Origin: an uncultured Coprococcus sp.
Lineage (GTDB): Bacteria > Bacillota_A > Clostridia > Lachnospirales > Lachnospiraceae
Assembly: GCA_900767685.1 (NCBI GenBank)
Contig: CAAGAB010000334.1
Coordinates: forward strand, 1-9,316
DNA length: 9,316 bases
Direction of reading: 5' to 3'
Both the position numbers and the translations under genes were made by a program. Positions 1 through 5,980 of this stretch are shown here, piece after piece. Within the stretch, counting starts at the first letter, position 1. Every line of letters starts with the position of its first letter. Below the pieces are notes generated by a model, which was given only the letters and a program-made list of their open reading frames with translations, was not told the DNA's origin and did not search any database.

Positions 1-257
1 CTCTCCCAGGGGGTTCATTTGTGCCTTATATAGCATAATGATAGATATAATATCTTTTGCCTGGCCACATTATAGCATATATACGTGATGCGTTTACAAT
101 ATTCTAGTAATCAATGAATACTCATCCTAAAATTCATGTCAACCAATAAAATTCGATATTATCAGACTTTTATTGCTATTTAATGTGAAAAAACTGTAAA
201 ATTTATTAGACTACAGTCTAATTTTATAGTGTTATTTAACAAATTTTTTCTAACATA
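1..257. other. AT-rich intergenic region upstream of glgP, no gene seen
   Basis: No coding region with a ribosome site is visible here on either strand. The stretch is very AT-rich and holds a 13-bp palindrome at 43-55 (AGATAT-A-ATATCT), a TTGACA-like hexamer on the minus strand at 142-137 without a convincing -10 partner, and the 18-bp dyad listed separately at 205-222. A divergent gene could begin beyond the left edge, but nothing in the window proves it. Confidence 0.5.
205..222. promoter_or_regulatory. Perfect 18-bp inverted repeat, putative operator of glgP
   Basis: ATTAGACT-AC-AGTCTAAT is a perfect 8-2-8 dyad. It lies about 35 bp upstream of the glgP -35 box, where an activator or upstream-binding repressor could sit. 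The short spacer and lack of a T-run argue against a terminator. The size and symmetry fit a dimeric helix-turn-helix regulator, for example of the TetR or MarR type; the family is a guess. Confidence 0.5.
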
Positions 258-286
258 TTGAGAAAAAAAAGGGTTGATGATAGAAT
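258..286 (+). promoter_or_regulatory. Sigma-A type promoter of glgP
   Basis: TTGAGA at 258-263 and TAGAAT at 281-286 are separated by 17 bp, with an extended -10 TG at 278-279. Transcription would start near 293, giving a leader of about 50 nt before the ATG at 344. This also argues against translation from the GTG at 293, which would sit at the transcript end without a ribosome site. Confidence 0.6.
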
Positions 287-343
287 GAAACAGTGAAAAT
301 GGAAATAAAATATATCTATTTATCCAAGGAGGGAATGAATCAG

Positions 344-2791
344 ATGAAGATGTTAGCAGATTTCGATAAGGAAGGCTTCAAGAAGGAAGTCATTACTAAC
401 GTAAAGACCCTTTTCCGCAAGCCTATCGAGGAGGCTACTCCACAGCAGGTATTCCAGGCAGTCAGCTACGCAGTAAAGGACGACATCATTGACAGATGGA
501 TTGCTACACACAAGGAGTATGAGAAGAAGAACGTCAAGACAGTTTACTATCTGTCTATGGAGTTCCTTATGGGTAGAGCACTCGGTAACAATCTTATCAA
601 CTTGACCTACTACGATGCAGTTAAGGAAGCACTTGATGAATTAGGATTTGATCTGAACTTTATAGAGGATCAGGAGCCTGATGCCGCTCTGGGTAATGGC
701 GGTCTCGGACGTCTTGCAGCCTGCTTCCTTGATTCATTAGCAACTCTTGGTTATCCTGCATACGGATGTGGAATCAGATACAAGTATGGTATGTTCAAGC
801 AGGGAATCAAAGACGGTTATCAGGTAGAGATGCCGGATGACTGGCTCAAGGACGGCAACCCATTCGAGGTAAAGCGTTCAGAGTACGCTGTTGAGGTTAA
901 GTTCGGTGGATATGTCAGAGTTGAGAACAAGAATGGCAGAAACTACTTTATACAGGATGGATATCAGTCAGTTCGTGCCGTACCTTATGACCTTCCAGTC
1001 ATCGGTTATGGCAACAACGTTGTAAATACACTTAGAATCTGGGATGCTGAGGCAATCCAGGAGTTCTGCCTTGACTCATTTGACAAGGGTGAGTATGAGA
1101 AGGCAGTAGAGCAGCAGAACCTTGCAAAGACTATCGTTGAGGTTCTCTATCCAAATGACAATCATTACGCAGGTAAGGAACTCAGACTGAGACAGCAGTA
1201 TTTCTTCATCTCAGCATCAGTTCAGAGAGCAATCCTCAAGTTCAAGGAGCTCAACAAGGATATCCACAAGCTGCCAGAGAAGGTGACATTCCAGATGAAT
1301 GATACACACCCAACAGTAGCAGTTGCCGAGCTCATGAGAATCCTCATGGATGAGGAGGGTCTTGAGTGGGATGACGCATGGGATATCACAACAAGAACAT
1401 GTGCATACACCAACCATACGATCATGGCAGAGGCACTTGAGAAGTGGCCTATCGAGCTGTTCTCAAGATTACTTCCACGTATCTACCAGATCGTTGAGGA
1501 GATCAACAGAAGATTCGTTCTCAAGATCCAGGAGATGTATCCGGGCAACCAGGATAAGGTTAAGAATATGGCAGTTCTGTACGATGGCCAGGTTAAGATG
1601 GCTCATCTTGCAATCGCAGGTTCTTACTCAGTAAACGGTGTTGCAGCTCTTCATACCAAGATCCTTGAGGAGAGAGAGCTTAAGGACTTCTATGAGATGA
1701 GACCAGAGCAGTTCAACAACAAGACAAATGGTATCACTCAGAGACGTTTCCTGCTCCATGCTAACCCACTTCTTGCAAACTGGATTACAGACAAGATCGG
1801 TGATGAGTGGATCACAAATCTTTCACACCTTAAGAAGCTCAAGGTATATGTGAACGATGAGAAGTGCCAGCATGAGTTCATGAACATCAAGTACCAGAAC
1901 AAGATCCGTCTTGCAAAGTACATCAAGGAGCATAACAATGTGGATGTAGATCCTCGTTCAATCTTCGATGTACAGGTTAAGAGACTTCATGAGTACAAGA
2001 GACAGCTCCTGAACATCCTTCATGTTATGCATCTGTATAACAGACTGAAGACAGAGCCAGAATTCGATATGTACCCAAGAACATTCATCTTTGGAGCAAA
2101 GGCATCAGCAGGCTACAAGAGAGCTAAGCTTATCATCAAGCTCATCAACTCAGTTGCAGATGTTGTCAACAACGATGCATCAATCGATGGAAAGATCAAG
2201 GTTGTATTTATAGAGAACTACAGAGTATCCAATGCCGAAATCATCTTCGCAGCAGCAGATGTATCAGAGCAGATCTCAACAGCTTCAAGAGAGGCTTCAG
2301 GTACAGGTAACATGAAGTTCATGCTGAACGGTGCACCTACACTTGGAACTATGGACGGAGCAAATGTAGAGATCGTTGAGGAAGTTGGTATTGAGAACGC
2401 ATTTATCTTCGGACTCTCAGCAGAAGAGGTTATGAAGTATGAGCGCGAGGGCGGCTACAACCCAATGGATATCTACAATAACAACCAGGCTGTAAGAAGA
2501 GTTCTCACACAGCTTATCGATGGCACTTATGCAAAGGATGATCCGGACAGATTCAGAGATCTCTATGATTCTCTCACAAAGGAAGATGTATACTTCATCC
2601 TTAAGGACTTCGATTCATATGCAGAGGCTCAGCAGAAGGTTGACAAGGCATACCAGGATGAGAAGGGCTGGGCAAAGATGGCTATGCTCAACACAGCATG
2701 CGCTGGAAAGTTCTCATCAGACAGAACTATCGAGGAGTATGCAAAGGAGATCTGGAAGCTTAAGAAGGTTAAGGTTTCACTTGACAAGTAA
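344..2791 (+). CDS. glgP: Glycogen/maltodextrin phosphorylase (GT35)
   Basis: Cytoplasmic PLP-dependent enzyme that phosphorolyses alpha-1,4-glucan to glucose-1-phosphate. The protein has 815 residues, normal for bacterial GlgP. Family motifs run in order: SMEFLMGRAL near the N terminus, ALGNGGLGRLAACF at about residue 115, MNDTHPTVAVAELMR, KTNGITQRRFL, VKRLHEYKRQLLN, and the phosphorylase signature EASGTGNMKFMLN. In that signature the Lys (residue 658) is the PLP Schiff-base lysine. I chose ATG 344 because AAGGAGGG at 326-333 lies 10 bases upstream; the ATG at 335 is too close to it and the GTG at 293 has no ribosome site. Codon use is strongly biased, as in a highly expressed gene. The enzyme appears to be monocistronic, with its own promoter and terminator. 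Glycogen and maltodextrin specificity cannot be separated from sequence alone. Confidence 0.96.
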   Translation: MKMLADFDKEGFKKEVITNVKTLFRKPIEEATPQQVFQAVSYAVKDDIIDRWIATHKEYEKKNVKTVYYLSMEFLMGRALGNNLINLTYYDAVKEALDELGFDLNFIEDQEPDAALGNGGLGRLAACFLDSLATLGYPAYGCGIRYKYGMFKQGIKDGYQVEMPDDWLKDGNPFEVKRSEYAVEVKFGGYVRVENKNGRNYFIQDGYQSVRAVPYDLPVIGYGNNVVNTLRIWDAEAIQEFCLDSFDKGEYEKAVEQQNLAKTIVEVLYPNDNHYAGKELRLRQQYFFISASVQRAILKFKELNKDIHKLPEKVTFQMNDTHPTVAVAELMRILMDEEGLEWDDAWDITTRTCAYTNHTIMAEALEKWPIELFSRLLPRIYQIVEEINRRFVLKIQEMYPGNQDKVKNMAVLYDGQVKMAHLAIAGSYSVNGVAALHTKILEERELKDFYEMRPEQFNNKTNGITQRRFLLHANPLLANWITDKIGDEWITNLSHLKKLKVYVNDEKCQHEFMNIKYQNKIRLAKYIKEHNNVDVDPRSIFDVQVKRLHEYKRQLLNILHVMHLYNRLKTEPEFDMYPRTFIFGAKASAGYKRAKLIIKLINSVADVVNNDASIDGKIKVVFIENYRVSNAEIIFAAADVSEQISTASREASGTGNMKFMLNGAPTLGTMDGANVEIVEEVGIENAFIFGLSAEEVMKYEREGGYNPMDIYNNNQAVRRVLTQLIDGTYAKDDPDRFRDLYDSLTKEDVYFILKDFDSYAEAQQKVDKAYQDEKGWAKMAMLNTACAGKFSSDRTIEEYAKEIWKLKKVKVSLDK

Positions 2792-2820
2792 TTTATATTT
2801 ATCAATATAGAATGCAGCAG

Positions 2821-2862
2821 GGGCTGCCGGAATTCGCGTAAGATTCCGGCAGCCCTTTGTTT
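2821..2862 (+). terminator. Rho-independent terminator of glgP
   Basis: A perfect 13-bp GC-rich stem (GGGCTGCCGGAAT at 2821-2833 pairing with 2843-2855) with a 9-nt loop is followed by TTTGTTT. It lies 30 bp past the glgP stop. A small AT dyad, TATATT-tatc-AATATA (2794-2809), sits between the stop and the terminator. Confidence 0.93.
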
Positions 2863-2944
2863 GCATGTGTGCCACCTGATATTAGATTGCTGAAAGTAAA
2901 AACTTGTCGTTTATGAAGAAATAATGTCGTTAATGCATGTTGGA

Positions 2945-2973
2945 TTGTACTTGCATTTCTTCTCAGATATAAT
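2945..2973 (+). promoter_or_regulatory. Sigma-A type promoter of the 3060-3875 gene
   Basis: TTGTAC (2945-2950) and TATAAT (2968-2973) are separated by 17 bp. The predicted start is near 2980, which puts a very strong Shine-Dalgarno-like run, AGAAGGAGGTGG (2976-2987), at the extreme 5' end of the mRNA, about 70 nt before the coding start. The gene therefore seems to be transcribed independently of glgP. Confidence 0.6.
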
Positions 2974-3059
2974 GTAGAAGGAGGTGGCAGGATAAAGCTT
3001 GAAATATATGGGGTTACCTAAAACTGATAATAAATGAAAGAATATAATAGGAGAGAAGA

Positions 3060-3875
3060 ATGGCAAGAAATATTCAGAGGGAGTTTGTGAAATATTATAA
3101 AGAAAGGCTGGCATCACTTGGATTTATCAAAGTGAAGGGAAGACAGCCGTATTTTGTTAGGTTAGTAAATAATGAAATAATACATATTTTAACACTTGAT
3201 ACTGGCATGTCAGCAAAAGATGGTTACAAGGTAGCACATCTGGAATGTGGGATAGCAACTGTATACAGACAGGAGATTAACCTTTCTGTGACACCTAGAC
3301 ACAATAGTGATTGGTTGGTGGATTATACAAGATATTATAGAGAAAAGAATTTCCCAAATCAGGTAATAGAATATCCAAGAGATCTAAAAATGTATTATTA
3401 CAAAGAAGAGACAATGGATGAAATCATAGGGGAAATGAGGACTGGTATAAGAGATATAGTAGCAGAATTCGACAAGATAATAAATATGGAGAATGTGTTG
3501 AGTTGGTTGATGAAGTATGATGGTGTAAATATCCATCAGTCGGACTTGAGTTTGAATGATCAGTATAATGCCGAAGAGTCATTGTACTTTTTGAGAAAAA
3601 AGTTTCCTTTAAATAGTTTTAAACAGAATTTTGATGTGCAAAAGGATGAAATAATTAATAGTCCGTTGGATAGTGATGAAAAAAACAAAAAGCTGATTTG
3701 TAAAATAGAATGGGAACATGAACTATATGCAGATAGAGAGAGATTTCAAGATTGTAAAGAGAACTATGAACAGGGCATGCAATTATTGAGAGAACACTAT
3801 GATAGAAACATAGAATATCTCAATGGTATGGGAATTGGCGTGGAGAGAAGAGATATCACAGATTTGTTTGATTAG
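3060..3875 (+). CDS. Hypothetical protein, AT-rich gene of unknown function
   Basis: A 271-residue soluble protein with no signal peptide or membrane segment; I do not recognise its function. The N-terminal third has a pattern of a helix, then GF, then an alternating hydrophobic sheet (FVKYYKERLASLGFIKVKG, then YFVRLVNNEIIHILTLDTG). This reminds me of DUF4304-type proteins, but only loosely. The C-terminal half is charged and helical, rich in Glu, Lys and Asp. AGGAGAG at 3049-3055 precedes the ATG, supporting the start. The gene is visibly richer in A/T than glgP and the GH5 gene beside it, with many ATA, AGA and AAA codons, which may mean later acquisition or low expression. No terminator is visible after it. 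It sits between two carbohydrate genes but shares no promoter with them, so context gives no firm role. Confidence 0.8.
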   Translation: MARNIQREFVKYYKERLASLGFIKVKGRQPYFVRLVNNEIIHILTLDTGMSAKDGYKVAHLECGIATVYRQEINLSVTPRHNSDWLVDYTRYYREKNFPNQVIEYPRDLKMYYYKEETMDEIIGEMRTGIRDIVAEFDKIINMENVLSWLMKYDGVNIHQSDLSLNDQYNAEESLYFLRKKFPLNSFKQNFDVQKDEIINSPLDSDEKNKKLICKIEWEHELYADRERFQDCKENYEQGMQLLREHYDRNIEYLNGMGIGVERRDITDLFD

Positions 3876-3906
3876 TTGTCGTAGAGTTATACAATAGCTG
3901 CAAATC

Positions 3907-3936
3907 TTGTCAACCCCTCTGTAGCTATGGTATGAT
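3907..3936 (+). promoter_or_regulatory. Sigma-A type promoter of the GH5 endoglucanase
   Basis: TTGTCA (3907-3912) and TATGAT (3931-3936) lie 18 bp apart, with an extended -10 TG at 3928-3929. Transcription would begin near 3943. An inverted repeat, ATAGCT (3894-3899) and AGCTAT (3923-3928), brackets the -35 box and could be an operator. Confidence 0.6.
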
Positions 3937-3950
3937 AAATATATATAGTT

Positions 3951-4003
3951 TTCGTGGGAAACGAATGGCACCGGCAATTTGCCTAAGGCGAATTTGCAGG
4001 GTC
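3951..4003 (+). promoter_or_regulatory. Structured 5' leader of the GH5 mRNA, class unknown
   Basis: Two hairpins fill most of the roughly 90-nt leader. The first is TTCGT-GGGAA-ACGAA (3951-3965). The second pairs AATTTGCC (3976-3983) with GGCGAATT (3987-3994) around a TAA loop. It extends through GC/GC (3974-3975 with 3996-3997, past a bulged T) and ACC/GGT (3970-3972 with 4000-4002). No long T-run follows, so it is not a simple terminator. I could not match it to a known riboswitch class. Confidence 0.45.
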
Positions 4004-4031
4004 AGTATTCAAAAAAGGGGGTTATATACAT

Positions 4032-5102
4032 ATGAAAAGAAGAAGAGTATGGCAGAGAATCGTTTCACTTCTGCTGGTATTTGTCATGGTATTTACGGTG
4101 GCAGTGATCCAGCCAGATGTAGATGCATTTGCTGCGGCGAAGACTCCGCTTGCAACCCATGGCAGGCTTGCTGTGAAGGGTGCGGATCTGGTGGATGCAA
4201 AGGGCAGAAAGTTCCAGCTCAGGGGAGTCAGCACACACGGCATCAACTGGGATGTCGGATATCCTTACGTGAATAAGGCTGCATTCCAGACACTTCGCGA
4301 TGACTGGGGTGCGAATGCAGTCAGACTTGCGATGTACACTTCCGAGTACAATGGTTACTGCTCAGGAGGCAATCAGCTTGCACTTAGGAAACAGATATAT
4401 AAAGGCGTCAAGTGTGCGACAGAGCTAGGCATGTACGTTATAATCGATTGGCATATACTGAATGATGGAAATCCTATGACCCAGCTTGCGCAGGCAAAGT
4501 CGTTTTTTGCTATGATGGCAAAGAATTTCAGAAAGCAGAATAATATCATATATGAGATCTGCAATGAGCCAAATGGATGCAGCTGGACATCAATCAAGTC
4601 ATATGCAGCACAGGTTATAAAGGTTATCAGAAAATATGATAAGAACGGTATAATAGTCGTAGGAACTCCAACATGGTCTCAGCTGGGGTCAGATGGAACC
4701 CATAACGAGGTTGCAGACAGCCCGATAAGAGGGTACAGGAATATCATGTATTCACTTCATTTCTATGCAAATGAGTGGAGTCATAACAAGTATCTCCCGG
4801 CAAAGCTTGCGTATGCGAGGAAAAAGGGGATAGCGGTCATGGTAACCGAGTATGGAATGTCGGCTGCAAGCGGCGGCGGTGGCATAAGTGCTGCGAATAT
4901 GAAAAAGTGGTTTGCAAGGTTGGACAAATACAACATAAGTTATTTCTGCTGGAGCCTTTCCAACAAGAATGAATCATGTTCTCTGTTGTCGTATAAGACA
5001 CGCAAGACGAGCAAGTGGAAGACCTCTGAGCTGTCTGCAGCTGGAAGATATATCAGATCGGCATACAGAGCGAGAAGAAAGGCTCTTGGAAGCAAAGCCT
5101 GA
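4032..5102 (+). CDS. Secreted GH5 endo-beta-1,4-glucanase (cellulase, probably GH5_2)
   Basis: Extracellular retaining endoglucanase acting on cellulose or mixed beta-glucan. The 356-residue protein starts with a classic Sec signal peptide: MKRRR, a hydrophobic core at about 10-26, then DAFAAA, with cleavage likely near residue 36. The GH5 barrel follows: LRGVSTHG (His69), VIIDWH (His141), the acid/base Glu179 in YEICNEPNG, HFY (His243, Tyr245), the nucleophile Glu273 in VTEYG, and Trp307 in CWSLSNK. The family is unmistakable; GH5_2 is my placement. There is no carbohydrate-binding module, dockerin, SLH domain or sortase motif. Instead the last 35 residues are very basic, with about 12 Lys/Arg. 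GGGGG at 4017-4021 is the ribosome site. The gene has its own promoter and ends at a bidirectional terminator. It probably supplies cellobiose to the GH94 enzyme encoded to the right. Confidence 0.94.
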   Translation: MKRRRVWQRIVSLLLVFVMVFTVAVIQPDVDAFAAAKTPLATHGRLAVKGADLVDAKGRKFQLRGVSTHGINWDVGYPYVNKAAFQTLRDDWGANAVRLAMYTSEYNGYCSGGNQLALRKQIYKGVKCATELGMYVIIDWHILNDGNPMTQLAQAKSFFAMMAKNFRKQNNIIYEICNEPNGCSWTSIKSYAAQVIKVIRKYDKNGIIVVGTPTWSQLGSDGTHNEVADSPIRGYRNIMYSLHFYANEWSHNKYLPAKLAYARKKGIAVMVTEYGMSAASGGGGISAANMKKWFARLDKYNISYFCWSLSNKNESCSLLSYKTRKTSKWKTSELSAAGRYIRSAYRARRKALGSKA

Positions 5103-5147
5103 CAGGCTTGATGCAGACACAAACTTTGGCTTGTTGCCTGCGCAAAT

Positions 5148-5196
5148 AAAAAGCCGGAATACAGAATGAAATGAATCATCTGTATCCCGGCTTTTT
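5148..5196. terminator. Bidirectional terminator between the GH5 gene and the cold-shock gene
   Basis: The left arm, AAAAAGCCGG-AATACAGA (5148-5165), pairs with 5179-5196 over 18 positions with a single A-C mismatch. The plus strand ends in TTTTT and the minus strand also has a five-T end. It therefore serves both converging genes. Confidence 0.92.
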
Positions 5197-5221
5197 CAGT
5201 GACCTGAAAGTCGTCTTGATG

Positions 5222-5239
5222 ATGTGGTATATACCACAT
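5222..5239. repeat. Perfect 18-bp palindrome downstream of the cold-shock gene
   Basis: ATGTGGTAT directly followed by ATACCACAT is a perfect palindrome without a spacer. It lies 15 bp past the cold-shock stop codon and before the shared terminator. The centre GTATATAC fits the GT-N-TA-N-AC half-site pattern I associate with HutC-type GntR regulators, but it is not at a promoter. It could instead form an RNA hairpin in the 3' untranslated region. Confidence 0.6.
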
Positions 5240-5254
5240 GTCAGTGCCAGCTAA

Positions 5255-5470
5255 TTAAGCTATAACTGTTACGTTTGTTGCTCTCTCCTTAGAAGCATCC
5301 TTAGGATCTGCCTCTACATCGAAAGAAACCTTCTGTCCCTCGTTAAGAGTCTTATATCCATCAGCGTTGATAGCTGAAAAATGAACAAATACGTCCTTTC
5401 CTGTCTCATCGTCTGAGATGAATCCATAACCCTTTTCTCCGTTGAACCACTTGACTGTACCGTTCTTCAT
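5255..5470 (-). CDS. Cold-shock protein (CspA/CspB family)
   Basis: A 71-residue single cold-shock domain that binds single-stranded RNA and DNA and acts as an RNA chaperone in the cytoplasm. The start [10 protein letters not shown] is diagnostic. RNP1 is KGYGFI (residues 13-18) and RNP2 is VFVHF (27-31). The length is complete for the family. I chose the ATG at 5470-5468 over the adjacent GTG at 5473 because AGGAGG (5484-5479, minus strand) is 8 bases from the ATG and only 5 from the GTG. A consensus promoter about 135 nt upstream gives a long leader, typical of cold-inducible csp mRNAs, with a hairpin that engulfs the ribosome site. The gene converges on the GH5 gene and shares its terminator. 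It could be csp housekeeping or cold-specific; many genomes hold several copies. Confidence 0.97.
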   Translation of the reverse strand: MKNGTVKWFNGEKGYGFISDDETGKDVFVHFSAINADGYKTLNEGQKVSFDVEADPKDASKERATNVTVIA

Positions 5471-5473
5471 CAC

Positions 5474-5506
5474 GAGTACCTCCTAAAATATTGAAATTTT
5501 GTACTC
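5474..5506 (-). promoter_or_regulatory. Ribosome-site hairpin in the csp leader, possible thermoswitch
   Basis: Reading the minus strand, GAGTAC-AAAAT-TTCAAT-ATTTT-AGGAG-GTACTC folds into an 11-bp stem. The Shine-Dalgarno core AGGAG is the only bulge, and the stem ends directly at the GTG/ATG start. Folding would hold the ribosome site next to two helices. This is a sequence-based prediction of structure only. Confidence 0.5.
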
Positions 5507-5532
5507 AATGAAAACACTACAATATACCCTAT

Positions 5533-5554
5533 AGAGAATATCTTACAGAGAATA
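5533..5554 (-). repeat. Short direct repeat in the csp leader
   Basis: The 8-mer AGAGAATA (plus strand) occurs at 5533-5540 and 5547-5554, one every 14 bp. On the mRNA it reads as two TATTCTCT blocks within the long leader. Such leaders can bind cold-shock proteins for autoregulation; here that is inference. Confidence 0.4.
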
Positions 5555-5612
5555 CTCTAAAGAAAAGTTTACCTTATATAGCAATCGAACCGTTAATCTT
5601 GAATACGCTACT

Positions 5613-5641
5613 ATCATATTATGTCATGTTCCATTTGTCAA
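5613..5641 (-). promoter_or_regulatory. Sigma-A type promoter of the cold-shock gene
   Basis: On the minus strand a perfect TTGACA (5641-5636) is followed after 17 bp by TATGAT (5618-5613). The predicted start near 5606 gives a leader of about 135 nt. This is the strongest promoter match in the window. Confidence 0.75.
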
Positions 5642-5852
5642 TAAATGATGTGATTAAATCTCTGTTCATATTTGAAATAAGACAGCAGAGTCAAAATGTT
5701 GAGATGTTCCAAAAAATCCTTGTAAAGTCAAAGTAAAGAGGAGTGTCGTTTTGTTTGTAAACAGCGTGGGCGACAGTATTCATATAAATGAAAATAATGG
5801 ATATATATAACTACAGGAAGTTGTAGAATGTGAAATGCATTTATTTGCTGCC
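5642..5852. other. Intergenic region between csp and the SpoIID-like gene
   Basis: I see no gene here. It contains the upstream flank of the csp promoter and a small dyad, TGTTT-GT-AAACA (5752-5763). Candidate promoter pieces for the rightward gene are present (TTGTAA at 5755-5760, CATATAAAT at 5781-5789), but their spacing fits no sigma factor well, so I do not call a promoter. Confidence 0.4.
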
Positions 5853-5946
5853 GGTGTTCAGGAGGATATGCTCCTGTCTGGCAAAAACCTGCGCCCGGTG
5901 TGTTGTCGGTGGTCGCTGGTGTTCAGAAGGACATGATCCTGTCTGG
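5853..5946 (+). repeat. Two 29-bp direct repeats upstream of the SpoIID-like gene
   Basis: Copies at 5853-5881 and 5918-5946 match at 26 of 29 positions, 65 bp apart. Each starts GGTGTTCAG and ends TCCTGTCTGG. The first copy contains a 6-bp hairpin, CAGGAG-GATATG-CTCCTG. The changes in copy two weaken that hairpin, so the primary sequence may matter more than the fold. They end 34 bp before the SpoIID-like start codon. Confidence 0.75.
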
Positions 5947-5980
5947 GTTAGAGGTTGTGTAAGTACATAAGGGGGAGAAC

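Noticed and set aside
1..18. Start of a divergent minus-strand gene at the left edge (ATG at 18-16)
   Set aside because: Only a few codons are in the window and no convincing ribosome site precedes it.
293..343. A 17-codon N-terminal extension of glgP from a GTG at 293
   Set aside because: No ribosome site precedes it, it lies at the predicted transcript start, and AAGGAGGG is placed correctly for the ATG at 344.
3951..4003. c-di-GMP (GEMM) riboswitch before the cellulase
   Set aside because: The conserved GEMM core segments and GNRA tetraloop arrangement are not present.
3932..4276. Open frame overlapping the cellulase leader and 5' end on the plus strand
   Set aside because: It overlaps the clear GH5 signal peptide in another frame, has low-complexity Cys/Gly-rich translation and no ribosome site.
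5755..5789. Sigma-E or sigma-A promoter for the SpoIID-like gene
   Set aside because: CATATAAAT resembles a sigma-E -10, but no matching -35 lies at a suitable distance; the sigma-A alternative also has wrong spacing.
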